From Verrucomicrobiota bacterium (GTDB taxonomy: Bacteria; Verrucomicrobiota; Verrucomicrobiia; Limisphaerales; J093), in the NCBI GenBank assembly GCA_016716505.1, contig JADJWF010000003.1, positions 1 to 64,000 of the forward strand: a stretch of DNA of 64,000 bases. The letters run 5' to 3'. Each line of letters starts with the position of its first letter. Within the stretch, counting starts at the first letter, position 1. The translations under genes and the position numbers were made by a program. Below, one piece after another: positions 17,645-26,756 of this stretch. A model generated the notes under the pieces. The model was not told the DNA's origin. It ran no database searches and worked only from the letters and a program-made list of their open reading frames with translations.

Positions 17645-19303
17645 ATGACGCGTTCATCCCTTCCCGACATGCCTGCCAGCCTGAAACCCGATGCAGCGGT
17701 CCCTGATGGTACGCGGCCGACTGGTCGCAGGCCGCCGCCCCCGCCCCGGCTGTCTATGCTGCGGGCGGCCGGCATTGCGCTGGCCGGTAGCCTGGCTGTC
17801 CATGCCGCCGGCACGCACGCTGAGCGGGTCGCCAGCGTCACCAACACGCCGGGGCTGGTCGCCTTTTGGGACTTTGTGAAGCGCGAGCCGGGAGGGCAGC
17901 GCCGCTTCACCGCGCACGTGCCGCCGGGCGCGATGAATGACTTCCCCCTCGATGCGGGCAACTACATCCGCGACTACTGGGGCGAGGGCCGCGAAGCCAC
18001 CTACGCGGATTTCCCGCCGCTCGGCCGCGGGCCATTTGGCAACGCCATCCGCATCGTCAAGGAAACCGACCCTAACTTCCGGCCATTTCTTTTCGTGCCC
18101 CGCGGCCGGCTGCACGACTCGCCCTTGGACATCAAGGGGCCGGGCCAGTCCGTGAGCGTGGTGGTGTGGGCCATCCGGGAGAGCGGCAACCACGCGCTGG
18201 CGGGCATCTGGCACGAAGGCACCGATCTCAAGCAAGCTTCGACGGAGGGCATCCGCCGGGTCGAGCGTGGCCAGCGGCAATACGCGCTGTTTGCCGGGTT
18301 GAACGTCGAAGGCAGCGCCTGCGGGCATGTTTCCGAAAACGGCGCAAATTCGTTCCTCAACCGCTACGCCCTGCACAAATGCAACTCGGCGGGCGTGTCG
18401 CCCCCCGTGCCGGCCGATTCCCCGGCAGAGGTGCTGGACGCCGCGTGGCAATGTTTCGCGATGACGTTCGACAACGAGAAGAACGAACTCACCGGCTGGC
18501 TCAACGGCGTGGCGGGCGACCGTTGGTTGGAAAACCCGAAGAACGACCGGCTGATCTCATCCGCCTATCACGCCTACATGCAGGGTCACTACGCCCGCAC
18601 GCCGGAGCGTGAGCCTGATGAAGACCCCGCCTTCCCGAAGGACCAGTATTACAACCCGCCTGAGGACACCCTGGTCGCCCTCACCGTGCTCAGCGAAACC
18701 GACGACGCGCGCGTCGAACTGCGGGAGTATCGCTACACCAAAGTCCGGGTCACCTTGCGCCCTTCGGCCGACGGTGCCTTCACCGAAACCAGCCGCGACC
18801 TGGTGGCGCTGCGGTTGAACCCGTGGTGGTTTCCGCACGACATCTACGCGCCGCCGGATGATGGTTCGGGCGGTCCGTTCACCATCGGCCGCGTCATTCA
18901 CAGCTCCCGGGGCGTGGGTTTCACCGGCTGGATTGGCGGTGTGGCCGTCTTCAACCGTGCCCTGAAGGCCGAGGAACTGGAACAGCTCGCGCGGCTCGGG
19001 ACGCCCGCGCAGCCCGCACCTGCGGACGCGTTGCTGGAAGAAGCGGACACGGCACGCCGGGCCGCTGGCCCGGTATCGGGCGGAGTTGGACGAAGTCAGG
19101 AGGGAGTTCGCCGCCAGCGACGCGGACTGGGTGTTGGTCTTGACCATCCCAACGCGCTGAAGCCAAACGGCCCGGAAGCCACAGCGATCAGGAGACGTCG
19201 CGCTTCGAGGGGTAATTCGGCGGCGACACATGCGATGGCGAGGGCGATCGAGGTCACCAAGTCGTCCAGAGGGCTGGCAAGAGTCAGGCGGGGCGCTACT
19301 TGA
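17645..19303 (+). CDS. Secreted LamG/concanavalin-like protein with frameshifted 3' end
   Basis: The ORF can begin at TTG 17597, overlapping the preceding stop, but ATG 17645 or ATG 17756 (MLRAAGIALAGSLAVHAAG, a clean signal peptide) are better starts. The mature part reads as a laminin-G/concanavalin-like jelly roll (TPGLVAFWDFVKREPGG, SVSVVVWAIRES, WQCFAMTFDNEKNELTGWLN, GFTGWIGGVAVFNRALKAEE). After about 19060 the frame turns into low-quality sequence. One frame over, the coding continues as ARYRAELDEVRREFAASDAD, then WVLVLTIPTR and a stop at 19160, so a 1-bp shift near 19060-19080 is likely. Function: probably glycan binding outside the cell. Confidence 0.68.
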   Translation: MTRSSLPDMPASLKPDAAVPDGTRPTGRRPPPPPRLSMLRAAGIALAGSLAVHAAGTHAERVASVTNTPGLVAFWDFVKREPGGQRRFTAHVPPGAMNDFPLDAGNYIRDYWGEGREATYADFPPLGRGPFGNAIRIVKETDPNFRPFLFVPRGRLHDSPLDIKGPGQSVSVVVWAIRESGNHALAGIWHEGTDLKQASTEGIRRVERGQRQYALFAGLNVEGSACGHVSENGANSFLNRYALHKCNSAGVSPPVPADSPAEVLDAAWQCFAMTFDNEKNELTGWLNGVAGDRWLENPKNDRLISSAYHAYMQGHYARTPEREPDEDPAFPKDQYYNPPEDTLVALTVLSETDDARVELREYRYTKVRVTLRPSADGAFTETSRDLVALRLNPWWFPHDIYAPPDDGSGGPFTIGRVIHSSRGVGFTGWIGGVAVFNRALKAEELEQLARLGTPAQPAPADALLEEADTARRAAGPVSGGVGRSQEGVRRQRRGLGVGLDHPNALKPNGPEATAIRRRRASRGNSAATHAMARAIEVTKSSRGLARVRRGAT

Positions 19304-19730
19304 TGCCCCAAGCGGTCGCTGTTGAAGGTCAATGCGACGATCCTCATTGGACAATGACCGGTCGGCCAGCCGCCGACTCTCGGCTGCGGACGTCCAGCAG
19401 CTTCAGGTTCAAGATAGGGCGCCGCAGAGGGGCGCTGCCCAGACAACACGCGCTGAGCCGGGCTACTCTCCCTTGGGCGAGTGGGGCTGCGGCTGTGCTT
19501 GACGGAATCCTGCGCTAGCTCATGAGACCCGCCGCCACCGCTGTTTGTTGACTTCGTGCAGGCTCCGGCCCTTCGCTGGGCGATAAGCTCGTGGTCCAGC
19601 GCCTGGCATTGCGGCTGAGAGACCGCTCACAGTGGAGCCGATGGAAACCTCTGCCAGTGTCTCGGCAAACCGGCGCTGATCGAGCGCGTTGCCGATCGCC
19701 GATCGCTTGCTCAGCGCGCCCGACGGCGAC
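19304..19730. other. Intergenic stretch, nothing recognised
   Basis: The sequence between the LamG gene and the end of the cupin gene on the other strand shows no supported gene or hairpin array. A minus-strand open frame across 19096-19449 contains one hydrophobic piece but has no credible start or relatives that I recognise. Confidence 0.45.
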
Positions 19731-20996
19731 CTAAAACTTGTTCTTCTTGTACGCTCCCATCTCGGGCGCGTCGGGGTTCACCTCGGGGCCGAAGTAGCGC
19801 AGGGTGACGAGCGGCTCGGTCTCGCTGGTGTTTTCAAAGGTCACACCCGCCTTCGCGCCGTCCTCGGTGCAGAAGTATTCGTCCTCGGTCAGTTCGTGGA
19901 AACGGATGAGTTTCGGGCTGTTCAGGGGCTGGCCGTTGATCTTGCCCACACCCTGCACGCAGATCAGCCCGTAGGCGCCGGTGTCCTTGATCGTGCATTT
20001 CACGCCCGGCTCGACGGTCAGCTCCTTGGCGGTGAAAAGCTGCTCGCCGTCAATCTTGCCATACACGATCCAGCGGTCCACGTAGCCCTCGCTGCGGGTG
20101 TCAGCCACCGGCACCGGCTCGAGGTAGTGGTGGTCCTTGAAGTTGGGGTCGGTGTTCTTCTCCCAGTCAAGCTGGTCCACGATGAAGTCGAGGTCCTGGT
20201 GCTTGTCCTTGGGCATGTCCTTCACCAGCAGGCTCCAGGGGACGTAGCGGCCCTCGACCATGCTCTGGTACATGCCGAAGACGTCGCTGCCCCATTGCGG
20301 CTCGTAGGTGCAGAGGCTGCCGGGCGCGTGGAGGATGCACGGATCAATGAGCCAGCCGGTGCCGGGCTTGAGGCGGTAGGCGCGGCTGAGGTCGAGGATG
20401 CCGTTGTCGCCCTTGTTCCAGTCCTCGAGGCACTTTCTCACCTGGGCCTTGGTGGTGCCGGGTTCCAGCCCCATGAAGGTGTAGGGGAAGTTGTTGCCGA
20501 CGTTGTTGTGCTGCGGGGGGAAGTAGTAGCTCTCGGGCTTGCCCTCCTGGCCGACGAGCTTGGCCTGCTTCTGCGACTGGTGCATGTGGTGGGGGATCGG
20601 CCCCATGTTGTCGAAGAACTTCGAATAGACGGGCCAGCGGCCGTATTTTTTCCAGATCTTCTGGCCGACGAGCGTCGCGCCGCAGTCGGCGACGGCCTGG
20701 CGGAGGGTGAAGCGTTCGTTGCCGACGACGCAGTAGGAGAGGCCCTCGTCGGGGACGCGGCCTTCGTTGGCGGCCTCGGTGGTGGAGGCGAACCAGCGTT
20801 CGTCAATGCCGCCGCGGTTCGCGCCGTAGGCGTAGGTGTCGTCGGGGTGCAACTTGAGGCGCAGGCCGGGCTGGAGGAAGGAGCGGGGCACCCAGGCGGG
20901 GGCGAGGCGGAGCAGGCCGCCGGTGCGGGAGAGTTCGGCGGCGACCTTGGCGGCGGTGTTTTTCTTGATGGTCTTGAGGGCGGTGACGGTGTTCAT
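19731..20996 (-). CDS. Cupin-fold protein related to class I mannose-6-phosphate isomerase
   Basis: The start at 20996 (MNTVTALKTIKKNTAAKVAAEL) is preferred to the in-frame ATG at 21137, which lies too close to the divergent gene. The 421-residue protein contains the metal-site block NMGPIPHHMHQSQKQA (a His cluster typical of type I phosphomannose isomerases), then DPCILHAPGSLCTYEPQWGS and a C-terminal cupin-like half (FTAKELTVEPGVKC, YGLICVQGVGKI). By family knowledge such enzymes interconvert mannose-6-phosphate and fructose-6-phosphate, but this long variant may act on another sugar. It has no signal peptide, so it should be cytoplasmic. It is divergent from the asparagine-synthetase-like gene, with a 164-bp shared control region. 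Confidence 0.7.
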   Translation of the reverse strand: MNTVTALKTIKKNTAAKVAAELSRTGGLLRLAPAWVPRSFLQPGLRLKLHPDDTYAYGANRGGIDERWFASTTEAANEGRVPDEGLSYCVVGNERFTLRQAVADCGATLVGQKIWKKYGRWPVYSKFFDNMGPIPHHMHQSQKQAKLVGQEGKPESYYFPPQHNNVGNNFPYTFMGLEPGTTKAQVRKCLEDWNKGDNGILDLSRAYRLKPGTGWLIDPCILHAPGSLCTYEPQWGSDVFGMYQSMVEGRYVPWSLLVKDMPKDKHQDLDFIVDQLDWEKNTDPNFKDHHYLEPVPVADTRSEGYVDRWIVYGKIDGEQLFTAKELTVEPGVKCTIKDTGAYGLICVQGVGKINGQPLNSPKLIRFHELTEDEYFCTEDGAKAGVTFENTSETEPLVTLRYFGPEVNPDAPEMGAYKKNKF

Positions 20997-21160
20997 GGCG
21001 ATCAATGGACTGGTGAATGGTTGATGCTGCGAATCGCGGGAGACCTTGCCAACCACCCACCGCGCTGACAAGAACGACGGCGGGGGAAGCAGCGGCCGGC
21101 GGGAACTCACCCTTGCGCCCGACTTTGGCAGCCGCATACTTCGGCCGCACTCTCAGGCTT

Positions 21161-22480
21161 ATGGATCAATACATCGAACGCGTGGTGGACCTGCTGGATC
21201 CCGCGCTGAACCGGATCTACAACATGACGGTGGAGGACGCCCGCGAGCGCGTGCGCTCGGGCAGGGCGGACGCCGTACGCGAGATTGACGGCTCGTTTGC
21301 CCTGCTTGCCCGCGAGGGCAAGACGGTCCGCCTGGCGCGCTCGCTGGATCGGCCGATGCGCTACTTCCTTGCCAAGCGGCACGAAGGTCCGGCGCTGATC
21401 GTGGCCGACCGCATTGACGCCATCCGTGAGCAACTGGCGCGCGAGGGGCTGGCCGACCAGTTTCATCCGAGCTACACCCGCATGGTCCCGGCGCACTACC
21501 TGGTTGAGATCCAGTTGCTGGGCTGCCCCGATCCCGAACCCAACTACTGCCGCTACTTCACGCCGGAGCGGAACTCGCTGCCGACCGACCTCGAGGAAAT
21601 CGGCCGCCGGTACATTGGCGCGTTGGCCGACGAGATCGGGAAATGGCTGCGGCAAATTCCCGAGCGCGAGCCAATCGGTGTCTGTTTTTCCGGCGGCGTG
21701 GACAGCGGGGCGGTGTTTCTGACGACGTACCACCTGTTGCGCCGGCTGGGCATGAATCCGGCGCGTCTCAAGGCCTTCACGCTGACGTTCGGCGACGGCC
21801 CGGATTTGCAACAGGCGCGGCAGTTCCTCGATCAACTCGGGCTGGGACTCTTCCTTGAGCCGATCGAAGCCGACCTGTCCTCGATTGATGTGGGCGAGAC
21901 CATCCGCGTCCTCGAAGACTACAAGCCGCTGGATGTCGAATGCGCCTCAATGGTGCTGACGCTTTGCCGCGGGATCCGCCAGCGCTACCCGGAGTGGAAG
22001 CATCTGGTGGATGGCGACGGTGGCGACGAAAACCTCAAGGACTATCCCATCGAAGAGAACCCTGAACTGACCATCCGCAGCGTGGTGAACAATCTGATGC
22101 TGTACCACGAGGGTTGGGGCGTGGGCCGGATGAAGCACTCGGTCACGTACAGCGGAGGTTTGAGCCGGAGCTATGCCCGCACCTACGCGCCGGCCTGCCG
22201 CTACGGGTTTGCCAATTTCAGTCCCTTTACGCGTCCGGCCGTCGTGTCGGTAGCTGAGGGCATCCCGTTCATCGCGCTGACCAATTACGACGTGCCCACC
22301 CTGTACTCGCTCAAGGGACAGATCGTGGCGCGGGGCGTTAAGGCGATCACGGGCCTCGACATGCCGGTCTTTGAGAAGCGACGGTTCCAGCACGGAGCGG
22401 TTTCGAAGGAACGCCTGCGCTCGCGTCTGCCGGAACAGGAGGCGGTTTATCGCCGGCAGTTCCTGGCGATGTACCAGTAA
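21161..22480 (+). CDS. Asparagine-synthetase-like ATP-dependent ligase with half a glutaminase domain
   Basis: The start at 21161 (MDQYIERVVDLLDPALNRIYN) is chosen because an upstream in-frame ATG lies in the divergent promoter region. A normal AsnB begins Met-Cys and has a ~200-residue glutaminase domain. Here only the second half is recognisable (REIDGSFALLAREGKTVRLA, LDRPMRYFLAKRHEGPALIV) and the N-terminal nucleophile Cys is absent. The synthetase domain is intact, with the PP-loop GVCFSGGVDSGAVF (about residue 176) and VDGDGGDEN (about residue 285). So it probably adenylates a carboxylate and uses free ammonia or an internal amine, as beta-lactam synthetases and lasso cyclases do. The 56-codon basic gene starts 17 bp downstream. 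Confidence 0.75.
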   Translation: MDQYIERVVDLLDPALNRIYNMTVEDARERVRSGRADAVREIDGSFALLAREGKTVRLARSLDRPMRYFLAKRHEGPALIVADRIDAIREQLAREGLADQFHPSYTRMVPAHYLVEIQLLGCPDPEPNYCRYFTPERNSLPTDLEEIGRRYIGALADEIGKWLRQIPEREPIGVCFSGGVDSGAVFLTTYHLLRRLGMNPARLKAFTLTFGDGPDLQQARQFLDQLGLGLFLEPIEADLSSIDVGETIRVLEDYKPLDVECASMVLTLCRGIRQRYPEWKHLVDGDGGDENLKDYPIEENPELTIRSVVNNLMLYHEGWGVGRMKHSVTYSGGLSRSYARTYAPACRYGFANFSPFTRPAVVSVAEGIPFIALTNYDVPTLYSLKGQIVARGVKAITGLDMPVFEKRRFQHGAVSKERLRSRLPEQEAVYRRQFLAMYQ

Positions 22481-22497
22481 CCTTCGCCGCCTCTGCC

Positions 22498-22668
22498 GTG
22501 AACAAGCTCACCCTGGCTCTCAAAGCCGCAGCCGCCGTCAGCAGGACCAAACGGGCGGTGCGGAAGGCGTCGGCCACGGTAGCAACTGGTGCCGCCAAGG
22601 GCGTATCCTCCGCCAAGGCCGGCGCGCGAAAGCTCTCGGCTGCGGCAAAAAAGGCGGGACGGAGATGA
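22498..22668 (+). CDS. Small Lys/Ala/Arg-rich peptide, histone-H1-tail-like, unknown function
   Basis: A GTG start at 22498 opens a 56-residue frame (MNKLTLALKAAAAVSRTKRA, VRKASATVATGAAKGVSSAK, AGARKLSAAAKKAGRR). The composition (Ala, Lys, Arg, Ser, Val, Gly; no acidic residue) is very biased and repeats the form K-A-[AS]-x, as in histone H1/AlgP-like tails. There is no clear Shine-Dalgarno sequence. It follows the ligase gene by 17 bp on the same strand and ends 24 bp before the next gene, so it fits an operon. It could be a nucleic-acid-binding peptide or, less likely, a substrate of the ligase. Coding status rests on composition and position only. Confidence 0.5.
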   Translation: MNKLTLALKAAAAVSRTKRAVRKASATVATGAAKGVSSAKAGARKLSAAAKKAGRR

Positions 22669-22692
22669 CGGTTTGATGAAAGGCGGCTCTGG

Positions 22693-24879
22693 ATGCAGGT
22701 GCCTGGGGTCCCATCCTGCTGGCGGTTGAATCGCGCGGCTTTCCGGGGGGCGATCCTCATCGTAGTTGCCTCCGCATCCGCTGTTCTCACGTCATCCGCA
22801 GCGAACTCTCCTCAACTTCGCCTGCTTTCTACGGAAGCCGTGCCGCGTCACGGGTTGGTCGAGTGGCAGATTCGCGGTATCCGCGAATACACCAACCCCT
22901 ACGACCCGGACGAGGTGGATGTCTGGATCGAGGTTCGGCAGCCGTCTGGGCGCGTTGTAACCATTCCCGGCTTCCATCATCAGCCCCACGAGTATGCACG
23001 GCGCCGGCGGGGTGGGGGAGATGCCGATTGGCTGTATCCGACCGGTCACTCTGGCTGGCGGGCACGGTTTTCGCCGGACGAGATCGGAGGGCATGACGTC
23101 GCGGCCGTGGTGCGCGATCGGTCGGGAGTCACCCGATCCGGAACCGCGCGATTTCGCTGCGAGCCGTCGGCCAGCCGAGGCTTTGTCCGGGTCTCGGAGC
23201 GCGACCCCCGATTCTACGAATTTGGCGACGGCAGCCCCTTCTTCCCCATCGGGCAAAACCTCGCGTTCATCGGGAACGGCCAGTACGTGGATCTGGCGAA
23301 GGCCGACGAAATCTTCGGCAAGCTCGCGGCGAACGGGGCGAACTTCGTCCGCGTGTGGACGTGCAGCGAGGACTGGGCGCTGGCCATCGAGGCGCGCAAA
23401 AGCGCCTGGGGTCGGTCCTGGGATTGGCGACCGCCGTTCGCGCCCGTGCCGGGCCGCGAGGGCTACCATGACGACGCCCAGTGCGTGGTGCTGGAGGGAA
23501 CGCGCAGCAATCTCAGCGTTTCACCGTCGCAGCCGGTCGCGATTCGCGCGGGCACGAGGTATCGGCTGACGGCCAGGATCCTGACCGAGGGCGAGGCGCG
23601 GGTGCGCTTCGTCGGCATCGAGGGGCGGGCGGACGGGGCAGCGGCCTCCGCCAAGCCGGGCGAATGGGAACGGTTCGCTCGTGAGTTCATGACAGGCGGG
23701 GACCAGTGGTGGCTGGGTGAACTGCGCGTGGAGCGGGAGGGGCCGGGGCGGGTGTGGCTGCGTGACCTGTCGCTGCGCGAAGCGGACGACGGGCCGGAGC
23801 TGCTTTGGGAGGCGGACCCCGATCGCCCCCCGCGCGGCGTGATCAACGAACCGGACGCCGCCGCGCTGGACCAACTTCTGGTCTCGGCCGCGCGGCATGG
23901 AGTTTATCTGCAGCTTTGTCTGCTGACGCGCGATCACTACATGGACCGGTTGAGGGATCCCCGCAGCGCCACGTATCGCCGGGCGACTGATGAGGCGCGC
24001 AAGCTCTTGCGGTACGCGGTCGCGCGGTGGGGCTGGTCCGCGAACGTCGCGACTTGGGAGTACTTCAACGAGATGGATCCTGGCGCTCCCACGGAGGCGT
24101 TTTACCGCGAGCTCGGAGAATTCCTCGCGCAGACGGATCCCTATCGGCGACCGCGGACGACCAGCGGCTGGGGACCGGCGCCGAACGATTGGAAACATCC
24201 CGCGATGGATTCCGCGCAACTGCACTGGTATCTGCGCCCGGCGTGGGGACCGCTCTGGCAGGACGAGGTGGCGGCCGTGCTGGATCGGGCCGCGTTGGTT
24301 TGTGGGCAGGCCGACCGTCGGCCGGCGTTGTTGGCGGAGTTTGGGCTGGCCGACGACCGGTGGGGACTCAGCCCCTACATGCGCCAGGACACGGCGGGAG
24401 TTCACTTCCGCAACGCACTGTGGGCGTCGGCCTTCCCGGGGCTGGCGGGCACGGCGATGTTCTGGTGGTGGGAAGTCCTCGACCAGCAGAACGCCTACGT
24501 TCATTACCGGCCGCTGGCCCGCTTTCTCGCGGACGCGCCCTTCGCGACGGGTGGCTGGCGCGCGGTGCAGACCCGGACCGAATCAGGCGATTGTCGCGTA
24601 CTGGCCTGGCAGGCGCACGACCGCCTCGTCGCCTGGGTGTGTCGTGCCGACGCCACTTGGTGGAATCAGGTGGTCGAGAAATCGCCGCGCGGGCGCACAA
24701 CGGGCGAGCGGCTGCTCGTGCGCGGAATGGCGGCGGGCGAGTACGACGTGGAGTGGTGGGATACCCGCTCTGGGGAGGTGGCCGCGCGGGGGAGTGCCAC
24801 CGCCACCAGCGAGGGTTTGGAGCTGACGCTGCTGGAGTTCACGGACGACCTGGCGTTCAAGGCGCGCCGCCGGCCGTGA
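22693..24879 (+). CDS. Secreted DUF5060-type GH-A glycosidase
   Basis: The 728-residue protein starts with a signal region (AFRGAILIVVASASAVLTSSA) and an N-terminal immunoglobulin-like domain (VPRHGLVEWQIRGIREYTNP, FSPDEIGGHDVAAVVRDRSG) of the DUF5060 kind. A TIM barrel follows, interrupted by a carbohydrate-binding-like insert (residues ~250-370). The barrel carries VATWEYFNEMDPG (acid/base Glu after Asn, about residue 457) and RPALLAEFGLADDRWG (nucleophile Glu, about residue 543), both as in clan GH-A. The C-terminal ~60 residues form a beta domain (WWDTRSGEV). It should hydrolyse extracellular polysaccharide; the substrate is not known. Confidence 0.8.
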   Translation: MQVPGVPSCWRLNRAAFRGAILIVVASASAVLTSSAANSPQLRLLSTEAVPRHGLVEWQIRGIREYTNPYDPDEVDVWIEVRQPSGRVVTIPGFHHQPHEYARRRRGGGDADWLYPTGHSGWRARFSPDEIGGHDVAAVVRDRSGVTRSGTARFRCEPSASRGFVRVSERDPRFYEFGDGSPFFPIGQNLAFIGNGQYVDLAKADEIFGKLAANGANFVRVWTCSEDWALAIEARKSAWGRSWDWRPPFAPVPGREGYHDDAQCVVLEGTRSNLSVSPSQPVAIRAGTRYRLTARILTEGEARVRFVGIEGRADGAAASAKPGEWERFAREFMTGGDQWWLGELRVEREGPGRVWLRDLSLREADDGPELLWEADPDRPPRGVINEPDAAALDQLLVSAARHGVYLQLCLLTRDHYMDRLRDPRSATYRRATDEARKLLRYAVARWGWSANVATWEYFNEMDPGAPTEAFYRELGEFLAQTDPYRRPRTTSGWGPAPNDWKHPAMDSAQLHWYLRPAWGPLWQDEVAAVLDRAALVCGQADRRPALLAEFGLADDRWGLSPYMRQDTAGVHFRNALWASAFPGLAGTAMFWWWEVLDQQNAYVHYRPLARFLADAPFATGGWRAVQTRTESGDCRVLAWQAHDRLVAWVCRADATWWNQVVEKSPRGRTTGERLLVRGMAAGEYDVEWWDTRSGEVAARGSATATSEGLELTLLEFTDDLAFKARRRP

Positions 24880-24971
24880 AGTGCCGCTGTGCCGGCACAA
24901 GCACACTTGCCGCCGGAAGGGCGGCCACCATACTGCTGACGTTTGAAGGGTCCGAGATTCTGCCCGTGCCC

Positions 24972-25841
24972 ATGATCATGGCCGTTTTTCCCAGTCGCCA
25001 GCGCCAACCCGCCTCCGGCCGGCGTGGCTTCACCTTGATCGAACTGCTCGTGGTGATCGCCATTATCGCAATCCTTGCCGGGATGTTATTGCCCGCGCTT
25101 TCCAAGGCGAAGGAGAAGGCCGGGAGCATCGCGTGCATCAACAACCTGAAGCAATTGACGACGGCGGCCCTCATCTACGCCACCGATTACAACGATCATT
25201 TTCCGCTCAACAACGAGGGTGACAGCGCGCTGAACCTGGCGAACCCGCCCGCCGGTCACTACCCAAAAGTGTGGGCGGAGGGGCGCGAAGGGTCCAACCT
25301 CACCGACCCGGCCTCGGCGGCGGGAATGGTCTCCGACAAGGTCTCGTTGCTCGGCCCCTACGTGAAGGTCAAGGAGAGCTTTCGCTGTCCCTCGGACAAG
25401 AAGATGCGGACGGTGGGCGGAAAAAAAATCCTGTGGCCACGCAGTTTTGGGATGAACGCCTACGTTGGGTGGAACGCGGCGCCGTGGAACAACATGCCCG
25501 ACGACCGGAAGTACACGGTTTTCAGGAAGACGGCGGACGCGCAGGCCGGTTCGCAGATCTTCCTCTTCGGGGAGATCCACCCGGACAGCATCTGCCGGCC
25601 AATGTTTGGCATCAACATGGATTCCCAGGCGATCTATCACGTGCCAGGCAACTATCACGGCCGCCAGTCCAATTTCAGTTTCGTGGACGGACATGCGGAG
25701 ACCAAGCGGTGGCAGGACTCGCTGTTCAACAACCCCAAGCCGGCCCCGGCCAACTGGCATGACCACGGAGGCAACACGGTCCGGGCGTCGAGCCGCAACG
25801 ACCTCGACTGGCTCAAGTCCCGCGCCACGGTGAGGCGATGA
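24972..25841 (+). CDS. Prepilin-like type II secretion/H-X9-DG family protein
   Basis: The start at 24972 (MIMAVFPSRQRQPASGRRG) gives a short basic leader followed by the prepilin peptidase site FTLIELLVVIAIIAILAGML, cut before Phe. The frame extends upstream through the glycosidase gene but that part is not real. The rest is a periplasmic/surface domain ending with the family mark SNFSFVDGHAETKRW, in the position of the H-X9-DG signature. These proteins are greatly expanded in Planctomycetota and Verrucomicrobiota; they assemble as pseudopilins, but their individual functions are unknown. The ATGA overlap with the next gene and the position after a glycosidase gene suggest one operon. Confidence 0.85.
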   Translation: MIMAVFPSRQRQPASGRRGFTLIELLVVIAIIAILAGMLLPALSKAKEKAGSIACINNLKQLTTAALIYATDYNDHFPLNNEGDSALNLANPPAGHYPKVWAEGREGSNLTDPASAAGMVSDKVSLLGPYVKVKESFRCPSDKKMRTVGGKKILWPRSFGMNAYVGWNAAPWNNMPDDRKYTVFRKTADAQAGSQIFLFGEIHPDSICRPMFGINMDSQAIYHVPGNYHGRQSNFSFVDGHAETKRWQDSLFNNPKPAPANWHDHGGNTVRASSRNDLDWLKSRATVRR

Positions 25842-26698
25842 TTCTTCCGTCCGGCGCCCGCCCGTCGCCGGCCGACTCCTTTCACGCCATGTGCGGTCCC
25901 CCTCAATCGTTCGGATCCCGCCGCCGGCGGGAGCGCCGGTCTGGCTGGGGATTTACCTTGATCGAGCTTTTGGTTGTGATCGCGATCATCGCGATCCTTG
26001 CGGGCCTGCTGTTGCCGGCACTCTCGAAAGCCAAGGAGAGCGGCCGCTCGGCCGTTTGCCGGAGCAACCTGCGCCAACTCAGCCTCGGCGTCCTGATGTA
26101 TGCGGAGGAGAACTCTGACTTCCTGCCGTGGTGCGGTGACGTGGACCGCAACCTTCCGCCGGACTGGGTGTGGGGCGGCCAAAGGTCCGAGGACACCCGC
26201 AACCGCGCCTACTGGCGCCGGCCACCACTCACGTTCGGCCATCACGCCGAGTCGGGTTCCATTTTTCCGTACGTCATGAATCAGCCACGGGTGCTGCCGC
26301 GTCCGGGACAAAACCACACTGACTGGTACACGAACAAGTTCGAGGTGTACCGCTGCCCCAGCACGGGTGAGCTCGGGCGGGCCTTGCGCGTCACGTACAG
26401 CATGAACAGCTACCTGGACCGGGAGGACACCCGACCGCGGGGACGCCGATTGACGGAGACCGTGGCACCGAGCCAGAAATTCCTGCTGGTCAATGAGGAC
26501 CCGAAGACGATGCACAACGCGGCCTTCCATCCCGGCTCCGGCGCGAGCGCAATCGGTGGCCAGATGGTGATGCACAACGGAAAGGCGAACTTCAGTTGCC
26601 TGGATGGCCACGTCGAGACGCTCCGCCATCGTCGGTTGATCGAAATCCTTGGCAGCGACGCGCTGACGCGCCAGTGGTTCGATTCGGGCCGTTGGTAG
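25838..26698 (+). CDS. Prepilin-like type II secretion/H-X9-DG family protein
   Basis: A second prepilin-like protein of 286 residues, overlapping the first by 4 bp (ATGA). Its leader is longer (about 38 residues up to SGWG) before FTLIELLVVIAIIAILAGLL and LLPALSKAKESGRSAVCRSN, nearly the same as its neighbour. The tail contains KANFSCLDGHVETLRH, again the H-X9-DG type end. The middle differs strongly from the neighbour (RRPPLTFGHHAESGS, FEVYRCPSTGELGRAL), so the two are diverged paralogues, not a recent duplication. Confidence 0.85.
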   Translation: MILPSGARPSPADSFHAMCGPPQSFGSRRRRERRSGWGFTLIELLVVIAIIAILAGLLLPALSKAKESGRSAVCRSNLRQLSLGVLMYAEENSDFLPWCGDVDRNLPPDWVWGGQRSEDTRNRAYWRRPPLTFGHHAESGSIFPYVMNQPRVLPRPGQNHTDWYTNKFEVYRCPSTGELGRALRVTYSMNSYLDREDTRPRGRRLTETVAPSQKFLLVNEDPKTMHNAAFHPGSGASAIGGQMVMHNGKANFSCLDGHVETLRHRRLIEILGSDALTRQWFDSGRW

Positions 26699-26756
26699 GC
26701 GCGGAGCGGCCGGGCAAGGCCAGCCCCCCGCGGTCCCGCGCGAACTGAGGGGAGAA

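Noticed and set aside
19096..19449. Minus-strand frame of 117 codons with a hydrophobic stretch
   Set aside because: No convincing start, no recognised family, and it overlaps the end of the LamG gene; too weak to call a gene.
19689..21068. Plus-strand frame of 459 codons rich in Val/Gly/Ala
   Set aside because: It mirrors the cupin gene on the minus strand, which has a conserved His metal site and normal composition.
24027..24971. N-terminal 315 codons of the frame leading into the first prepilin gene
   Set aside because: This part overlaps the glycosidase gene in another frame and is Arg/Gly-rich; the prepilin signal starts only after the ATG at 24972.
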